64,000 nt of DNA from an uncultured Bacteroides sp. (GCA_947646015.1 CANSEY010000015.1:31330-95329); one strand, 5' to 3'; positions 8,560 through 17,214 are shown, counted from the stretch's first letter. Made by a program: numbers and translations. The notes: a model not told the origin generated them from the letters alone.

Positions 8560-9438
8560 ATGTACTATGTATATGTAGTAGGTTACATTTTATTAGCAGC
8601 AGCCATGCAGCTGTCCACAGGAAACTTTCCTGTTTCTTTTCTCGCCTTTCCGCTGAATATCATCTTTGCAGCGATCTGGCTTTTCCTGTTATGGATACTA
8701 TATAAAGAATATAATAATCTAAGAACCACCCGTTTTCTCGGTTCATCCAAAGCCAGCGTTTTATCTATCAGTCTGTTTATCGGTGGTTGCCTGATCATAG
8801 GACTTTTCCCCCAGCTATCTGAACCGGAAGCCGAAATGCGCAATGGAATATCAGCCTCATTGGGATGTTACAATTTCATGACTTCATGGATATTCATTTC
8901 TATACTCTTATTATTATTAAGCAATCTGGCAATGATCACCATCCACGCCTGTCGGCATCGCAAACAAGCACGCTGGCGCTTTATTCTGAATCATGCAGGT
9001 TTATGGCTGGCTCTGTTTGCCGGATTTCTAGGTAGCAGTGACACACGGACACTACGCGTACCTTTATATAAAGGTGAACCAACGCATGAGGCATTCGACA
9101 TGAATGGCACATCTTACTATTTAGATTATGATATGGAACTCAATTCGTTCGCTGTAGAATATTACCCGAACGGACGTCCTTCCCGCTTTTCCGCCAATGT
9201 ACGTTTGGGGAATGAGAACGTTCTGCTGGAAGTAAACCATCCCTATTCCTACCGACTGGGGGAAGACGTCTACCTCACCGGATACGACGTAACAAAAGGC
9301 AACGAAAGCAATTACTGCATTCTACAGGTCGTAAAACAGCCCTGGAAATATGTGATGGTAGCGGGTATTCTGATGATGCTTGCAGGAGCAGTTCTTTTAT
9401 TTATAAACGGAGCTAAAGCGTATGATAAACTGGGATAA
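8560..9438 (+). CDS. ResB/Ccs1-like cytochrome c maturation protein
   Basis: 292 aa with about five membrane helices (residues 1-20, 24-45, 62-85, 105-128, 147-163), then a soluble domain of about 100 residues containing RVPLYKGEP and NVRLGNENVLLEVNHPY, and a final helix near 268-285. This layout matches the ResB/Ccs1 half of the System II haem-handling and ligation machinery, though it is shorter than free-standing Ccs1. The last 17 bases overlap the next gene, a CcsA homologue, and a multihaem peroxidase follows. The three make a cytochrome c assembly and substrate operon. Confidence 0.75.
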   Translation: MYYVYVVGYILLAAAMQLSTGNFPVSFLAFPLNIIFAAIWLFLLWILYKEYNNLRTTRFLGSSKASVLSISLFIGGCLIIGLFPQLSEPEAEMRNGISASLGCYNFMTSWIFISILLLLLSNLAMITIHACRHRKQARWRFILNHAGLWLALFAGFLGSSDTRTLRVPLYKGEPTHEAFDMNGTSYYLDYDMELNSFAVEYYPNGRPSRFSANVRLGNENVLLEVNHPYSYRLGEDVYLTGYDVTKGNESNYCILQVVKQPWKYVMVAGILMMLAGAVLLFINGAKAYDKLG

Positions 9439-10207
9439 CTTCTATGTATTTGCAACAGTATCCATCTGCTTATGGTTGGCAGGAGCTGTATTTGCCCTTC
9501 GTTCATCATCGAAGAGTAAGGTGGCAATCGTTTTTACTTCCGGCGGCATTATTATATTGGGAATATTTATTGCCGGATTATGGATATTCCTCCAGCGCCC
9601 TCCATTACGCACTATGGGAGAAACCCGATTGTGGTATTCATTCTTTATGGGAATAGCAGGATTGCTAACCTATATCAGATGGAAGTATCGCTGGATTCTC
9701 TCTTTCTCGACGTTACTTTCTACAGTTTTTGTGATCATTAATTTGATGAAGCCCGAGATACACGATCAGTCATTGATGCCGGCGCTGCAAAGTGTATGGT
9801 TCATCCCGCATGTAACCGTATATATGTTCTCTTATTCCGTTCTGGGATGTGCTTTCATCATCGCCCTGACCGGACTGTTCCGTCATAAAGAAGAATACCT
9901 GCATACAGCAGACAATCTGGTCTACGCAGGCGTCGCTTTTCTTTCCATCGGTATGCTGCTAGGTTCTCTCTGGGCAAAGGAGGCTTGGGGAAACTACTGG
10001 AGCTGGGACCCCAAAGAAACTTGGGCAGCCATCACCTGGATGGGATATTTGCTCTACATCCACCTCCGCCTGTTCAGAAGAACCGGACGGAAAACACTCT
10101 ATGCCCTGCTCATAGTCTCCTTCCTTGCTTTACAAATGTGCTGGTATGGAGTCAATTACCTGCCGGCGGCCCAACAAAGCGTACATTTATATAATCGTAA
10201 TAACTAA
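9422..10207 (+). CDS. ccsA: CcsA-type cytochrome c biogenesis protein
   Basis: 261 aa with about eight membrane helices. The haem-handling WWD segment is plain: WAKEAWGNYWSWDPKETWA near residues 183-201. Conserved membrane histidines are candidates in FIPHVTVYMFS near residue 130 and at the C-terminal end (QQSVHLYN). It overlaps the ResB-like gene by 17 bases and ends 20 bases before the peroxidase gene, so all three are probably co-transcribed. Together with the ResB-like protein it would attach haem to CxxCH motifs in the periplasm. Confidence 0.9.
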   Translation: MINWDNFYVFATVSICLWLAGAVFALRSSSKSKVAIVFTSGGIIILGIFIAGLWIFLQRPPLRTMGETRLWYSFFMGIAGLLTYIRWKYRWILSFSTLLSTVFVIINLMKPEIHDQSLMPALQSVWFIPHVTVYMFSYSVLGCAFIIALTGLFRHKEEYLHTADNLVYAGVAFLSIGMLLGSLWAKEAWGNYWSWDPKETWAAITWMGYLLYIHLRLFRRTGRKTLYALLIVSFLALQMCWYGVNYLPAAQQSVHLYNRNN

Positions 10208-10227
10208 CCTCAAAAAACAAATGTGAA

Positions 10228-11610
10228 ATGAAGAGAAGTACAAAACTAATCGTAGCATTATTGGTAGTCGTGGCGGCATTGGCAGTCATTTACCGACTGA
10301 TGCATCGGGTGCCTTCTGCCGATTTGGAAGCAAACGTGCAGATGCAACAGATTATTACGGATGCAGGATGCCTGAGATGCCATACCTCGACGCCGGAACT
10401 ACCGTTCTATGCAAATATGCCTGTAGCCGGAAAAATTGTAATGGAAGACGTGAGCAAAGCCTATCGCGCTTTCGACATGACTCAGATGGAGAAAGACATG
10501 AAGGAAGGACGCCCTCTCAATCCGGTTGATCTGGCTAAAGTAGAAAAAGTAATCCTCGACGGAAAGATGCCGCAGGCAAAGTATTACCTTGTACATTGGG
10601 GAGCTTCTTTCAATGATGCAAAGAAAGAGGTAGCACTGAGCTGGGTAAAACATCACCGCATGGGACTGTATACCGATGTGGCAGTAGCACCTGATTTCAT
10701 TAACGAACCGATTCGTCCTATTGCCGACTCGATCTCAGTCGATGTACGCAAAGTGGTCTTAGGAAATCTGTTGTATCACGACACCCGCTTATCGGCAGAC
10801 AACACCGTTTCATGTGCCAGCTGTCATGGTCTGGATACCGGTGGCGTTGACAACAAGCAGTATTCTGAAGGAGTAGGCGGTCAGTTGGGCGGCGTCAATG
10901 CCCCGACCGTATACAATGCTGCCTATAACTTTGTTCAATTCTGGGACGGACGTGCCGGAACTCTGGCAGAACAAGCTGCCGGCCCTCCATTGAATCCGGT
11001 AGAAATGGCTTGCGAGTCATTCGATCAGATCATCAGCAAACTGGCAGAAGACAAGAATTTCGTAGTGGCATTCAACGAAGTATATCCCGACGGATTGAAC
11101 GAAAAGAATATCACAAATGCTATTCAGGAGTTCGAAAAGACATTGCTGACTCCTAATTCACGTTTCGACCGTTATCTGAAAGGACAGAAAGATGCCATCA
11201 CCGCAGATGAAATCGCCGGATACGACCTTTTCAAGAAATATGACTGTGCGACTTGTCATGTGGGAGAAATCCTCGGAGGACAATCTTATGAACTGATCGG
11301 TGTACAGCATGATTATTTCGCAGACCGTCAGGCAGAAATGACTGAAGAAGACAACGGACGATTCAAGCAGACAAAAGCAGAGCGTGACCGTCACCGCTTC
11401 AAAGTGCCGGGATTGAGAAATATTGAACTGACCGCTCCTTATTTCCACGACGGCAGCATGGCTACTATGGATGATGCGGTTCGCGCCATGGCCAAATATC
11501 AGTTAGGCATCGACCTGCCACAACCGGAAGTAGATAAGATTGTCGCCTTCCTCCGTACATTGACCGGAGAGTATAAAGGCAAATTGCTGACAAATAAGAA
11601 CATGATCTGA
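10228..11610 (+). CDS. Triheme cytochrome c peroxidase
   Basis: 460 aa with an N-terminal membrane anchor or signal (LIVALLVVVAALAVIYRL). Three CxxCH sites are visible: C48-C51-H52 (CLRCH) in an N-terminal haem-binding domain of about 140 residues, C196-C199-H200 (CASCH), and C340-C343-H344 (CATCH). The last two lie in a classical di-haem MauG/CcpA-type peroxidase domain (SADNTVSCASCHGLDTGG; FKVPGLRNIELTAPYFHDGS). Classical CcpA has two haems; the extra N-terminal one points to a quinol-linked, triheme form like E. coli YhjA. Role: reduction of H2O2 in the periplasm. It is the last gene of the operon with the two maturation genes. Confidence 0.9.
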   Translation: MKRSTKLIVALLVVVAALAVIYRLMHRVPSADLEANVQMQQIITDAGCLRCHTSTPELPFYANMPVAGKIVMEDVSKAYRAFDMTQMEKDMKEGRPLNPVDLAKVEKVILDGKMPQAKYYLVHWGASFNDAKKEVALSWVKHHRMGLYTDVAVAPDFINEPIRPIADSISVDVRKVVLGNLLYHDTRLSADNTVSCASCHGLDTGGVDNKQYSEGVGGQLGGVNAPTVYNAAYNFVQFWDGRAGTLAEQAAGPPLNPVEMACESFDQIISKLAEDKNFVVAFNEVYPDGLNEKNITNAIQEFEKTLLTPNSRFDRYLKGQKDAITADEIAGYDLFKKYDCATCHVGEILGGQSYELIGVQHDYFADRQAEMTEEDNGRFKQTKAERDRHRFKVPGLRNIELTAPYFHDGSMATMDDAVRAMAKYQLGIDLPQPEVDKIVAFLRTLTGEYKGKLLTNKNMI

Positions 11611-11620
11611 CAAGACCAAA

Positions 11621-11702
11621 CAGAGGCTCCATTTCACCCGAACAGAGCCTCTGATTGATGTAAACAGAGCCTCCGTTTCACCTAAACAGAGGCTCTGTTT
11701 TT
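11621..11702 (+). terminator. Doubled hairpin terminator
   Basis: Four copies of the 9-mer GAGGCTCTG or its complement alternate: CAGAGGCTC (11621), GAGCCTCTG (11645), AACAGAGCCTC (11663), GAGGCTCTGTT (11689). Each adjacent pair makes a hairpin with similar loop sequence (ATTTCACCCGAACA, CGTTTCACCTAAACA). The second is followed by TTTTT-like sequence and ends the peroxidase operon. Confidence 0.75.
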
Positions 11703-11826
11703 CTTGCCTGAAAATCAGAGCTTTCCCTTGTACTTTTTACCTTCTTTCCTACTCGCATTCCAATATGTTCCGCTGTCCCCTCTCCACAAAAAGTCCATTC
11801 CTTTTGGAGAGTTCAGTTATTTATTT

Positions 11827-11834
11827 TACTTTTG
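11827..11834 (+). promoter_or_regulatory. -7 promoter element for folD
   Basis: TACTTTTG matches TAnnTTTG, 27 bases before ATG 11862. The earlier in-frame ATG at 11832 falls inside this box and so is not a credible start. Confidence 0.6.
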
Positions 11835-11861
11835 TCCATCACCAATAAATACTCTGAAAAT

Positions 11862-12743
11862 ATGACTCTGATAGACGGAAAAGCCATTTCCGAACAAGTG
11901 AAACAAGAGATTGCAGCCGAAGTAGCCGAAATTGTTGCTCGTGGCGGCAAACGCCCGCATCTGGCAGCAATCCTTGTAGGACATGATGGTGGCAGCGAAA
12001 CGTATGTAGCCGCCAAAGTAAAAGCCTGCGAAGTATGTGGATTCAAATCCTCCCTCATCCGTTACGAAAGTGACGTGACCGAAGAAGAACTACTCGCCAA
12101 AGTACGCGAACTAAACAATGACGACGACGTAGATGGATTTATCGTACAGCTCCCGTTACCCAAACATATCTCCGAACAGAAAGTTATCGAAACGATCGAC
12201 TATCGTAAAGATGTAGACGGATTCCACCCTATCAACGTGGGACGCATGTCTATCGGACTTCCCTGCTATGTATCCGCCACCCCGAACGGTATTCTTGAAC
12301 TGCTGAAACGCTATGAGATAGAGACGTCGGGAAAGAAATGTGTTGTACTCGGCCGCAGCAATATTGTCGGCAAACCGATGGCTTCACTGATGATGCAGAA
12401 AGCGTACCCGGGAGATGCAACCGTCACTGTATGCCATAGCCGCAGCAAAGACCTGGTAAAAGAATGTCAGGAAGCAGATATTATTATCGCTGCTTTGGGA
12501 CAACCCAACTTCGTGAAAGAAGAAATGGTAAAAGAAGGTGCAGTAGTAATCGACGTAGGTACTACCCGTGTTCCGGACGCCAGCAAAAAATCCGGCTTCA
12601 AGCTGACAGGCGATGTGAAGTTTGATGAGGTAGCGCCTAAGTGCTCATTCATCACTCCCGTACCGGGCGGCGTGGGTCCGATGACGATTGTATCATTAAT
12701 GAAAAATACACTTTTAGCCGGTAAAAAAGCTATTTACAAGTAG
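11862..12743 (+). CDS. folD: Bifunctional methylenetetrahydrofolate dehydrogenase/cyclohydrolase FolD
   Basis: 293 aa from ATG 11862 ([10 protein letters not shown]), the normal FolD length. It interconverts 5,10-methylene-THF and 10-formyl-THF with NADP in the cytosol. Visible signatures: catalytic [10 protein letters not shown] near residue 49 (Tyr and Lys of the cyclohydrolase site), QLPLPKHI near 98, the Rossmann segment [11 protein letters not shown] near 164, and the C-terminal [10 protein letters not shown] near 266. It stands alone, with its own promoter and a strong terminator. Confidence 0.96.
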   Translation: MTLIDGKAISEQVKQEIAAEVAEIVARGGKRPHLAAILVGHDGGSETYVAAKVKACEVCGFKSSLIRYESDVTEEELLAKVRELNNDDDVDGFIVQLPLPKHISEQKVIETIDYRKDVDGFHPINVGRMSIGLPCYVSATPNGILELLKRYEIETSGKKCVVLGRSNIVGKPMASLMMQKAYPGDATVTVCHSRSKDLVKECQEADIIIAALGQPNFVKEEMVKEGAVVIDVGTTRVPDASKKSGFKLTGDVKFDEVAPKCSFITPVPGGVGPMTIVSLMKNTLLAGKKAIYK

Positions 12744-12750
12744 AATATTG

Positions 12751-12783
12751 AAGGACAGTGAAATGTGTTTCACTGTCCTTTTC
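12751..12783 (+). terminator. Terminator of folD
   Basis: Perfect 13-bp stem AAGGACAGTGAAA / TTTCACTGTCCTT with a TGTG loop, then TTCC. Confidence 0.85.
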
Positions 12784-12803
12784 CTTCCCTTAATCTGACA
12801 GTT

Positions 12804-12854
12804 ATGAAAACAATTACGACTCTCCCTCTCTTATTATGTCCGTTTCCTGCCTAA
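12804..12854 (+). CDS. Possible 16-aa leader ORF
   Basis: ATG 12804 opens a 16-codon frame (MKTITTLPLLLCPFPA, then TAA) that reads like the start of a signal peptide. It lies between the folD terminator and the CapA-like gene. It could be a leader peptide, a remnant of a lost exported protein, or chance. Confidence 0.2.
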   Translation: MKTITTLPLLLCPFPA

Positions 12855-12897
12855 GTAACAATCATTCTCGAAAAGACATTATAATCCTCTTGAACGT

Positions 12898-14034
12898 ATG
12901 AAAGAACTATTAGTATCCCTTCTTCTGGTTACACAATTCTCTTGTATCAGCAAAGCGCAAGAAAATGATACTACCACACAGATACTGACAACTGACAGCC
13001 TGCAAACAGACACCCTTTCGCTTCTTTTTGCAGGGGACCTTATGCAGCATCAAGGACAAATTAACGCTGCACGTACTGCGACAGGAGGCTACGATTATTC
13101 CAGCTATTTTGAATATGTCAAAGACGAAATTCAAAGTGCTGACTTTGCCATAGCTAATCTGGAAGTTACTCTCGGAGGAAAACCGTACAAAGGCTATCCC
13201 GCTTTCAGCGCTCCCGATGAATATCTGACCGCTATCCATAATGCCGGATTCAATGTACTGATAACCGCCAATAACCATAGTCTCGACCGTGGCAGAAAAG
13301 GCTTAGAACGCACTATACAATTAATAGACTCCTTAAAAATTCCACACGCCGGAACGTACCTCAACGCTGAAGAGCGTGAAAATAAATACCCTCTTTTATT
13401 AGAAAAAAAAGGCTTCCGCATTGCCATACTCAACTATACATACGGAACAAACGGAATCCCTGTCACTCCGCCCAACATCGTTAATTATACTGATACGACC
13501 ATTATATCCAAAGATATCGAAGCAAGTAAAACAATGAACCCCGATGCAATTATTGCTTGTATGCATTGGGGAATCGAATACCAGTCACTCCCTGACAAAG
13601 AACAGAAGTTTCTGACCGATTGGCTGCTTCGAAAAGGAGTAAATCACATAATCGGTTGTCATCCTCATGTTGTGCAGCCTATCGAAGTTCGCGAAGACAG
13701 TCTGACAAACGGGAAGCATCTGGTAGTATATTCACTGGGGAATTATATTTCCAATATGTCCGCCCGTCGCACGGATGGCGGCCTGATGGTAAAAATGGAA
13801 TTAGTAAAAGATAGTACCACCCGACTCAACCATTGCGAATATAGCCTGGTATGGACAGCCCGTCCCGCTCAATCAGGAAAAAAGAATCATCAATTACTAC
13901 CAATTAATTTCCCCACTGACTCCATTTCCGTAAATGCACGTAACTCTCTGAGAATCTTTGCAAATGATGCGCGATCCCTCTTCAGCAAGCATAATCGGGG
14001 AATAAAAGAATATCTTTTTTATAAAAAAAAGTAG
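12898..14034 (+). CDS. CapA-like (poly-gamma-glutamate capsule family) secreted protein
   Basis: 378 aa with an N-terminal signal sequence (LLVSLLLVTQFSCISKAQ; a Cys at residue 16 could also be a weak lipobox). The PGA_cap metallophosphatase-like fold is clear: FAGDLMQHQG near residue 43, NLEVTLGG near 88, ANNHSLDRG near 123, MHWGIEYQ near 222 and GCHPHVVQPIE near 255. No capBC or pgs genes are adjacent, so a role in capsule synthesis is not supported; an envelope phosphoesterase or amide-ligase-related activity is possible. It is a single-gene unit before tRNA-His. Confidence 0.85.
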   Translation: MKELLVSLLLVTQFSCISKAQENDTTTQILTTDSLQTDTLSLLFAGDLMQHQGQINAARTATGGYDYSSYFEYVKDEIQSADFAIANLEVTLGGKPYKGYPAFSAPDEYLTAIHNAGFNVLITANNHSLDRGRKGLERTIQLIDSLKIPHAGTYLNAEERENKYPLLLEKKGFRIAILNYTYGTNGIPVTPPNIVNYTDTTIISKDIEASKTMNPDAIIACMHWGIEYQSLPDKEQKFLTDWLLRKGVNHIIGCHPHVVQPIEVREDSLTNGKHLVVYSLGNYISNMSARRTDGGLMVKMELVKDSTTRLNHCEYSLVWTARPAQSGKKNHQLLPINFPTDSISVNARNSLRIFANDARSLFSKHNRGIKEYLFYKKK

Positions 14035-14042
14035 CAGAATCT

Positions 14043-14073
14043 TTTGGAGATTTAAAGATAATATCTATCTTTG
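14043..14073 (+). promoter_or_regulatory. Promoter of tRNA-His
   Basis: -33 element TTTG at 14043-14046 and -7 element TATCTTTG at 14066-14073, separated by 19 bases: a full match to the Bacteroides housekeeping consensus. Confidence 0.8.
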
Positions 14074-14099
14074 CACCGCGTTAGAGAAACGCAGACATG

Positions 14100-14176
14100 G
14101 TGGATGTAGTTCAGTTGGTTAGAGCGTCAGATTGTGGTTCTGAATGTCGCCGGTTCGAGTCCGGTCTTCCACCCCA
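14100..14176 (+). tRNA. tRNA-His (GUG)
   Basis: The cloverleaf folds with D-stem GTTC/GAGC, anticodon loop TTGTGGT (anticodon GTG) and T-arm GCCGG-TTCGAGT-CCGGT. Acceptor strands are GTGGATG and CTTCCAC, with one apparent T-T mismatch at 6:67. The base before position 1 (14099) is G and the discriminator is C, which suits the extra G-1:C73 pair special to tRNA-His. CCA is encoded at 14174-14176. Confidence 0.95.
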
Positions 14177-14192
14177 AGAAATTTTAAAAGAC

Positions 14193-14233
14193 AAGTCCTG
14201 TAAAGCGAAAGATTTACAGGACTTATTTTTTAT
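14193..14233 (+). terminator. Terminator after tRNA-His
   Basis: Perfect 12-bp stem AAGTCCTGTAAA / TTTACAGGACTT with loop GCGAAAGA, then ATTTTTTATT. Confidence 0.85.
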
Positions 14234-14248
14234 TAATACAATCGCTTT

Positions 14249-14485
14249 ATGGAAAACAACAAAAAACTGACTCGTTCCAGAAAGGAACGAATGATAGCCG
14301 GAGTATGCGGAGGTTTAGCCGAATACTTCGGATGGGACCCTACTTTAGTAAGAATAGTCTATGCACTAGCCACCATCTTCACTGCTTTTGCAGGAATTAT
14401 TATTTATCTTATTCTATGGATCATTATGCCGGAAGAAAGGTATAGCGACGGATACGGTGACAGAATGAATCAACGTTTGCATTAG
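14249..14485 (+). CDS. PspC domain protein
   Basis: 78 aa. A PspC domain covers nearly the whole protein: basic KLTRSRKERMIAGVCGGLAE, then YFGWDPTLVRIVYALATIF and a membrane helix (FAGIIIYLILWIIMPEE). This is the usual short Bacteroidetes form. The family is linked to envelope stress, but no psp partners are near. It starts 16 bases after the tRNA terminator stretch, with no promoter of its own that I can see. Confidence 0.9.
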   Translation: MENNKKLTRSRKERMIAGVCGGLAEYFGWDPTLVRIVYALATIFTAFAGIIIYLILWIIMPEERYSDGYGDRMNQRLH

Positions 14486-14499
14486 TATTGCTTTCATAG

Positions 14500-14533
14500 C
14501 CATCCGGAGCATTTACTTTAAAGATCCGGATGG
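14500..14533. terminator. Hairpin between convergent pspC and dnaX
   Basis: Perfect 9-bp stem CCATCCGGA / TCCGGATGG around a 16-base loop. T-runs are poor on both strands, so the terminator role rests mainly on position. Confidence 0.5.
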
Positions 14534-14555
14534 AAATCTTATAGAAATCAGTACA

Positions 14556-16415
14556 TTAATATAATTCGAGTCCGAACTCATCTTTCAGTTGCATCAGCGC
14601 CTGATTCTTCTGTGCCATCATCTGGAACTTCTCGACACGACCAACCGCCCGAACAGTTTCTGCAGGTTCACTTACCCGCACTGTCATCGCCACTTTGCTG
14701 TTCTTCAATCTTCCACGAAGATAAGTCTGTAATTCCGGAATCAAAGCTGTAAAATCTTTAGCAGCAATCTCATTATCGACCACTACTTCAAAAGTAGTCG
14801 AATTATTCAACAATACCGGACGTATCACTTGCATACGCTTTGCAATGGCCACCTGTTCTTTGGGTAACTGTCCCGCATATTCCTGCCAGTAATAATTCAA
14901 ATCTCTGTCATTGAAAATAAAGTCTTCTTCCGGCTGTGTTTGCACCTGAGCAACATTGGTTTTGGCTGTATTCTGAGCAGCCTGATCACGTTGCGGATTT
15001 TTGATAGATACTCCCAAACTAGACATCTTCATTACAGGAATCTTCCGTTCCTCTTTGGAAATCGAAGAGATTCCAACACTCTGTGACGGCGCGGAAGCAG
15101 TATTTGCCGGAGCAGCAGCCCCCGAAGCAACAGATACCTGCGGTTGACGCACAGCAGTATTAGCGGCAGACGGCGCAATAGCCGGAGACGGAGCAGTATG
15201 AACAGTAGTCTGTTGAGCAGACGGTGCAGAAGCGACCTGCGGCTGCTGAGCTGCGGCAGGTTGGGTGAATACGGGTTTTATGGTCTGCTTAGGGCCACGC
15301 CCACCACTTACGTCATCCCCCTCGGTGGTAAGCTGGGCAACCTGTATCAAGGTCAGTTCCACCAGTAAGCGCTTGTTCTTGCTGGCACGGTAATTCAAAT
15401 CACAATCATTGCAAAGCTTCATCGCACGGTAAAGGAACTGCAACGGGCATTTCTGCGCCTGTTCCTGATAACGCTGACGTATGCTCGCCCCTACTTCCAG
15501 TAATGGCAAGGTAGCTGCATCCTTACTGACCAGCAAATCCCGGCAATGAGAAGATAATCCGGTGATGAAGTGACTACCGTCAAATCCTTTATTCAGCACA
15601 TCATTGAAAAGCAACAAGGCATCACTTACCCTGTTTTCTAGAAAACAATCCGTCAGACGGAAATAATATTCGTAATCGAGAACGTTCAAGTTCTCAATAA
15701 CACTCTTATAAGTAATATTCCCTCCCGTAAAACTCACTACCTGATCGAAGATAGACAATGCGTCACGCATACCTCCATCCGCTTTCATTGCAATGACATT
15801 CAGCGCTTCGGGTTCTGCCGTAATATTTTCTTTTGCAGCAACGTACGACAAATGATTCACCGTATCTTCGACACTGATCCGGTTAAAATCATAAATCTGG
15901 CAACGGGAAAGGATAGTCGGAAGAATCTTATGCTTCTCCGTCGTAGCCAGAATAAAGATAGCGTGGCGGGGAGGTTCTTCCAATGTTTTCAGGAATGCGT
16001 TGAAAGCGGAAGCCGAGAGCATGTGCACCTCATCGATAATATATACCTTATATTTACCGATCTGTGGCGGGATGCGCACCTGTTCCACCAATTGACGGAT
16101 ATCATCCACCGAATTGTTGGAAGCGGCATCAAGTTCATGGATATTATACGACCGCTGTTCGTTGAAAGCCACACACGATTCGCATTCGTTACAGGCTTCA
16201 CCATCGGCAGTAGGCGTCATACAGTTGATGGTTTTGGCGAAGATACGTGCACAAGTAGTCTTTCCCACCCCGCGCGGTCCGCAAAACAAATAAGCATGAG
16301 CCAATTTCTGGGTAGCGATTGCATTCTTTAATGTAGTAGTCAGCGCTCGTTGTCCCACCACCGATTCGAATGTGGACGGACGGTACTTACGAGCTGATAC
16401 AATATAGTTCTCCAT
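14556..16415 (-). CDS. dnaX: DNA polymerase III subunit gamma/tau
   Basis: 619 aa from the ATG at 16415 (MENYIVSARKYRPSTFESVVGQ). The longer frame up to 16469 overlaps the promoter box and is rejected. Order: clamp-loader AAA+ domain with Walker A GPRGVGKTT near residue 46, zinc-binding cysteines (C64, then CNECESC), Walker B-like DEVH near 130 and sensor LSRCQ near 172; domain III to about 365; a Pro/Ala/Gln-rich linker of about 80 residues; and a C-terminal tau-like domain. It loads the beta clamp and organises the replisome. No internal frameshift signal was recognised. It is divergent from the ftsB gene. Confidence 0.95.
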   Translation of the reverse strand: MENYIVSARKYRPSTFESVVGQRALTTTLKNAIATQKLAHAYLFCGPRGVGKTTCARIFAKTINCMTPTADGEACNECESCVAFNEQRSYNIHELDAASNNSVDDIRQLVEQVRIPPQIGKYKVYIIDEVHMLSASAFNAFLKTLEEPPRHAIFILATTEKHKILPTILSRCQIYDFNRISVEDTVNHLSYVAAKENITAEPEALNVIAMKADGGMRDALSIFDQVVSFTGGNITYKSVIENLNVLDYEYYFRLTDCFLENRVSDALLLFNDVLNKGFDGSHFITGLSSHCRDLLVSKDAATLPLLEVGASIRQRYQEQAQKCPLQFLYRAMKLCNDCDLNYRASKNKRLLVELTLIQVAQLTTEGDDVSGGRGPKQTIKPVFTQPAAAQQPQVASAPSAQQTTVHTAPSPAIAPSAANTAVRQPQVSVASGAAAPANTASAPSQSVGISSISKEERKIPVMKMSSLGVSIKNPQRDQAAQNTAKTNVAQVQTQPEEDFIFNDRDLNYYWQEYAGQLPKEQVAIAKRMQVIRPVLLNNSTTFEVVVDNEIAAKDFTALIPELQTYLRGRLKNSKVAMTVRVSEPAETVRAVGRVEKFQMMAQKNQALMQLKDEFGLELY

Positions 16416-16458
16416 ATCCGGGATTCTCTCTGTTTTTTTTGATTTTTCGCTTTCAGTG

Positions 16459-16466
16459 CAAATGTA
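16459..16466 (-). promoter_or_regulatory. -7 promoter element for dnaX
   Basis: On the minus strand TACATTTG (plus-strand CAAATGTA), 43 bases before ATG 16415. It contains the ATG-like triplet that would extend the frame, so it decides the start. Confidence 0.55.
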
Positions 16467-16544
16467 CACAAAAAAGTGATAAGTAATAAAGGATAGAGAA
16501 AGAAGTTTTGAACCTAAAGCGGTAAGTTTTTAAGTTATTAGTTT

Positions 16545-16552
16545 TATCTTTG
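16545..16552 (+). promoter_or_regulatory. -7 promoter element for ftsB-like gene
   Basis: TATCTTTG, 21 bases before the ATG at 16574. Confidence 0.65.
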
Positions 16553-16573
16553 CGGATATAAAAAAGAGAAGTT

Positions 16574-16876
16574 ATGGATAAACTGATCACTATCTGGAGT
16601 TTCATATGCCGACGTAAGTATCTTATCACCGTCGTTGCATTTGCTGTTATCATTGGTTTTCTGGACGAGAACAGCCTGTTCCGCCGTCTGGGATACGAAC
16701 GCGAAATCAGCCAGCTGAAAGAAGAGATAGAAAAATACCGAGCGGACTACGAAGAGAACACCAAACGTCTCAACGAGTTGAACAGCAATCCGGATGCTAT
16801 CGAACAGGTGGCACGTGAAAAGTATCTGATGAAGAAGCCCAACGAAGATATTTACGTTTTTGAAGATAATAAATGA
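16574..16876 (+). CDS. FtsB/DivIC-type septum formation initiator
   Basis: 100 aa: a short cytoplasmic start, one membrane helix (YLITVVAFAVIIGFL), then a coiled coil (EREISQLKEEIEKYRADYEENTKRLNEL) and the family-typical EQVAREKYLMKKPNEDIYVFED near the C-terminus. It is a bitopic divisome scaffold acting with FtsL and FtsQ at midcell. Its TGA overlaps the next ATG (ATGA), so the downstream membrane protein is translationally coupled. Confidence 0.9.
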   Translation: MDKLITIWSFICRRKYLITVVAFAVIIGFLDENSLFRRLGYEREISQLKEEIEKYRADYEENTKRLNELNSNPDAIEQVAREKYLMKKPNEDIYVFEDNK

Positions 16877-17214
16877 AACAATTAGTACCCGCACTTTTCG
16901 CCGTAGGCGCAATCATGGCTCTCACAGGGGCTGCTGTATATATCACCGGATGGAACTATGCTCCTTATATTTATACCATCGGAGCCGGATTCATTGCTCT
17001 GGCACAAGTAAACACACCGGTTAAAGGAAAAAGCAAAATATTAAAGCGTCTGCGCATCCAGCAGATATTCGGAGCACTTGCGCTGATACTGACGGGAGCT
17101 TTCATGTTTACCACCCGTGGAAATGAATGGATTGCCTGTCTGACTATCGCTGCCGTACTTGAACTTTACACCGCTTTCCGCATTCCACAGGAAGAAGCAA
17201 AAGAAGAGAAATAA
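16873..17214 (+). CDS. Small four-helix membrane protein coupled to ftsB
   Basis: 113 aa with four clear hydrophobic segments (about residues 4-22, 28-45, 60-78, 83-101) and a charged C-terminal tail EEAKEEK. No family is recognised. The 4-base ATGA overlap with the FtsB/DivIC gene suggests a linked envelope or division role; that is inference from context only. Confidence 0.75.
   Translation: MKQLVPALFAVGAIMALTGAAVYITGWNYAPYIYTIGAGFIALAQVNTPVKGKSKILKRLRIQQIFGALALILTGAFMFTTRGNEWIACLTIAAVLELYTAFRIPQEEAKEEK

Noticed and set aside
11832-11861. Longer N-terminus for FolD
   Set aside because: The extra codons overlap the TACTTTTG promoter box, and the family starts at MTLIDGK.
12898-14034. Capsule biosynthesis locus based on the CapA-like protein
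   Set aside because: No other capsule or poly-gamma-glutamate genes are adjacent; flanks are folD and tRNA-His.
14100-14176. tRNA-His as an integration site for a genomic island
   Set aside because: No integrase and no repeat of the tRNA 3' end was seen nearby; the following genes are core genes.
14556-16415. Programmed frameshift in dnaX as in E. coli
   Set aside because: No A_AAA_AAG slippery site with a following hairpin was found at the end of the gamma part; the frame reads through as tau.
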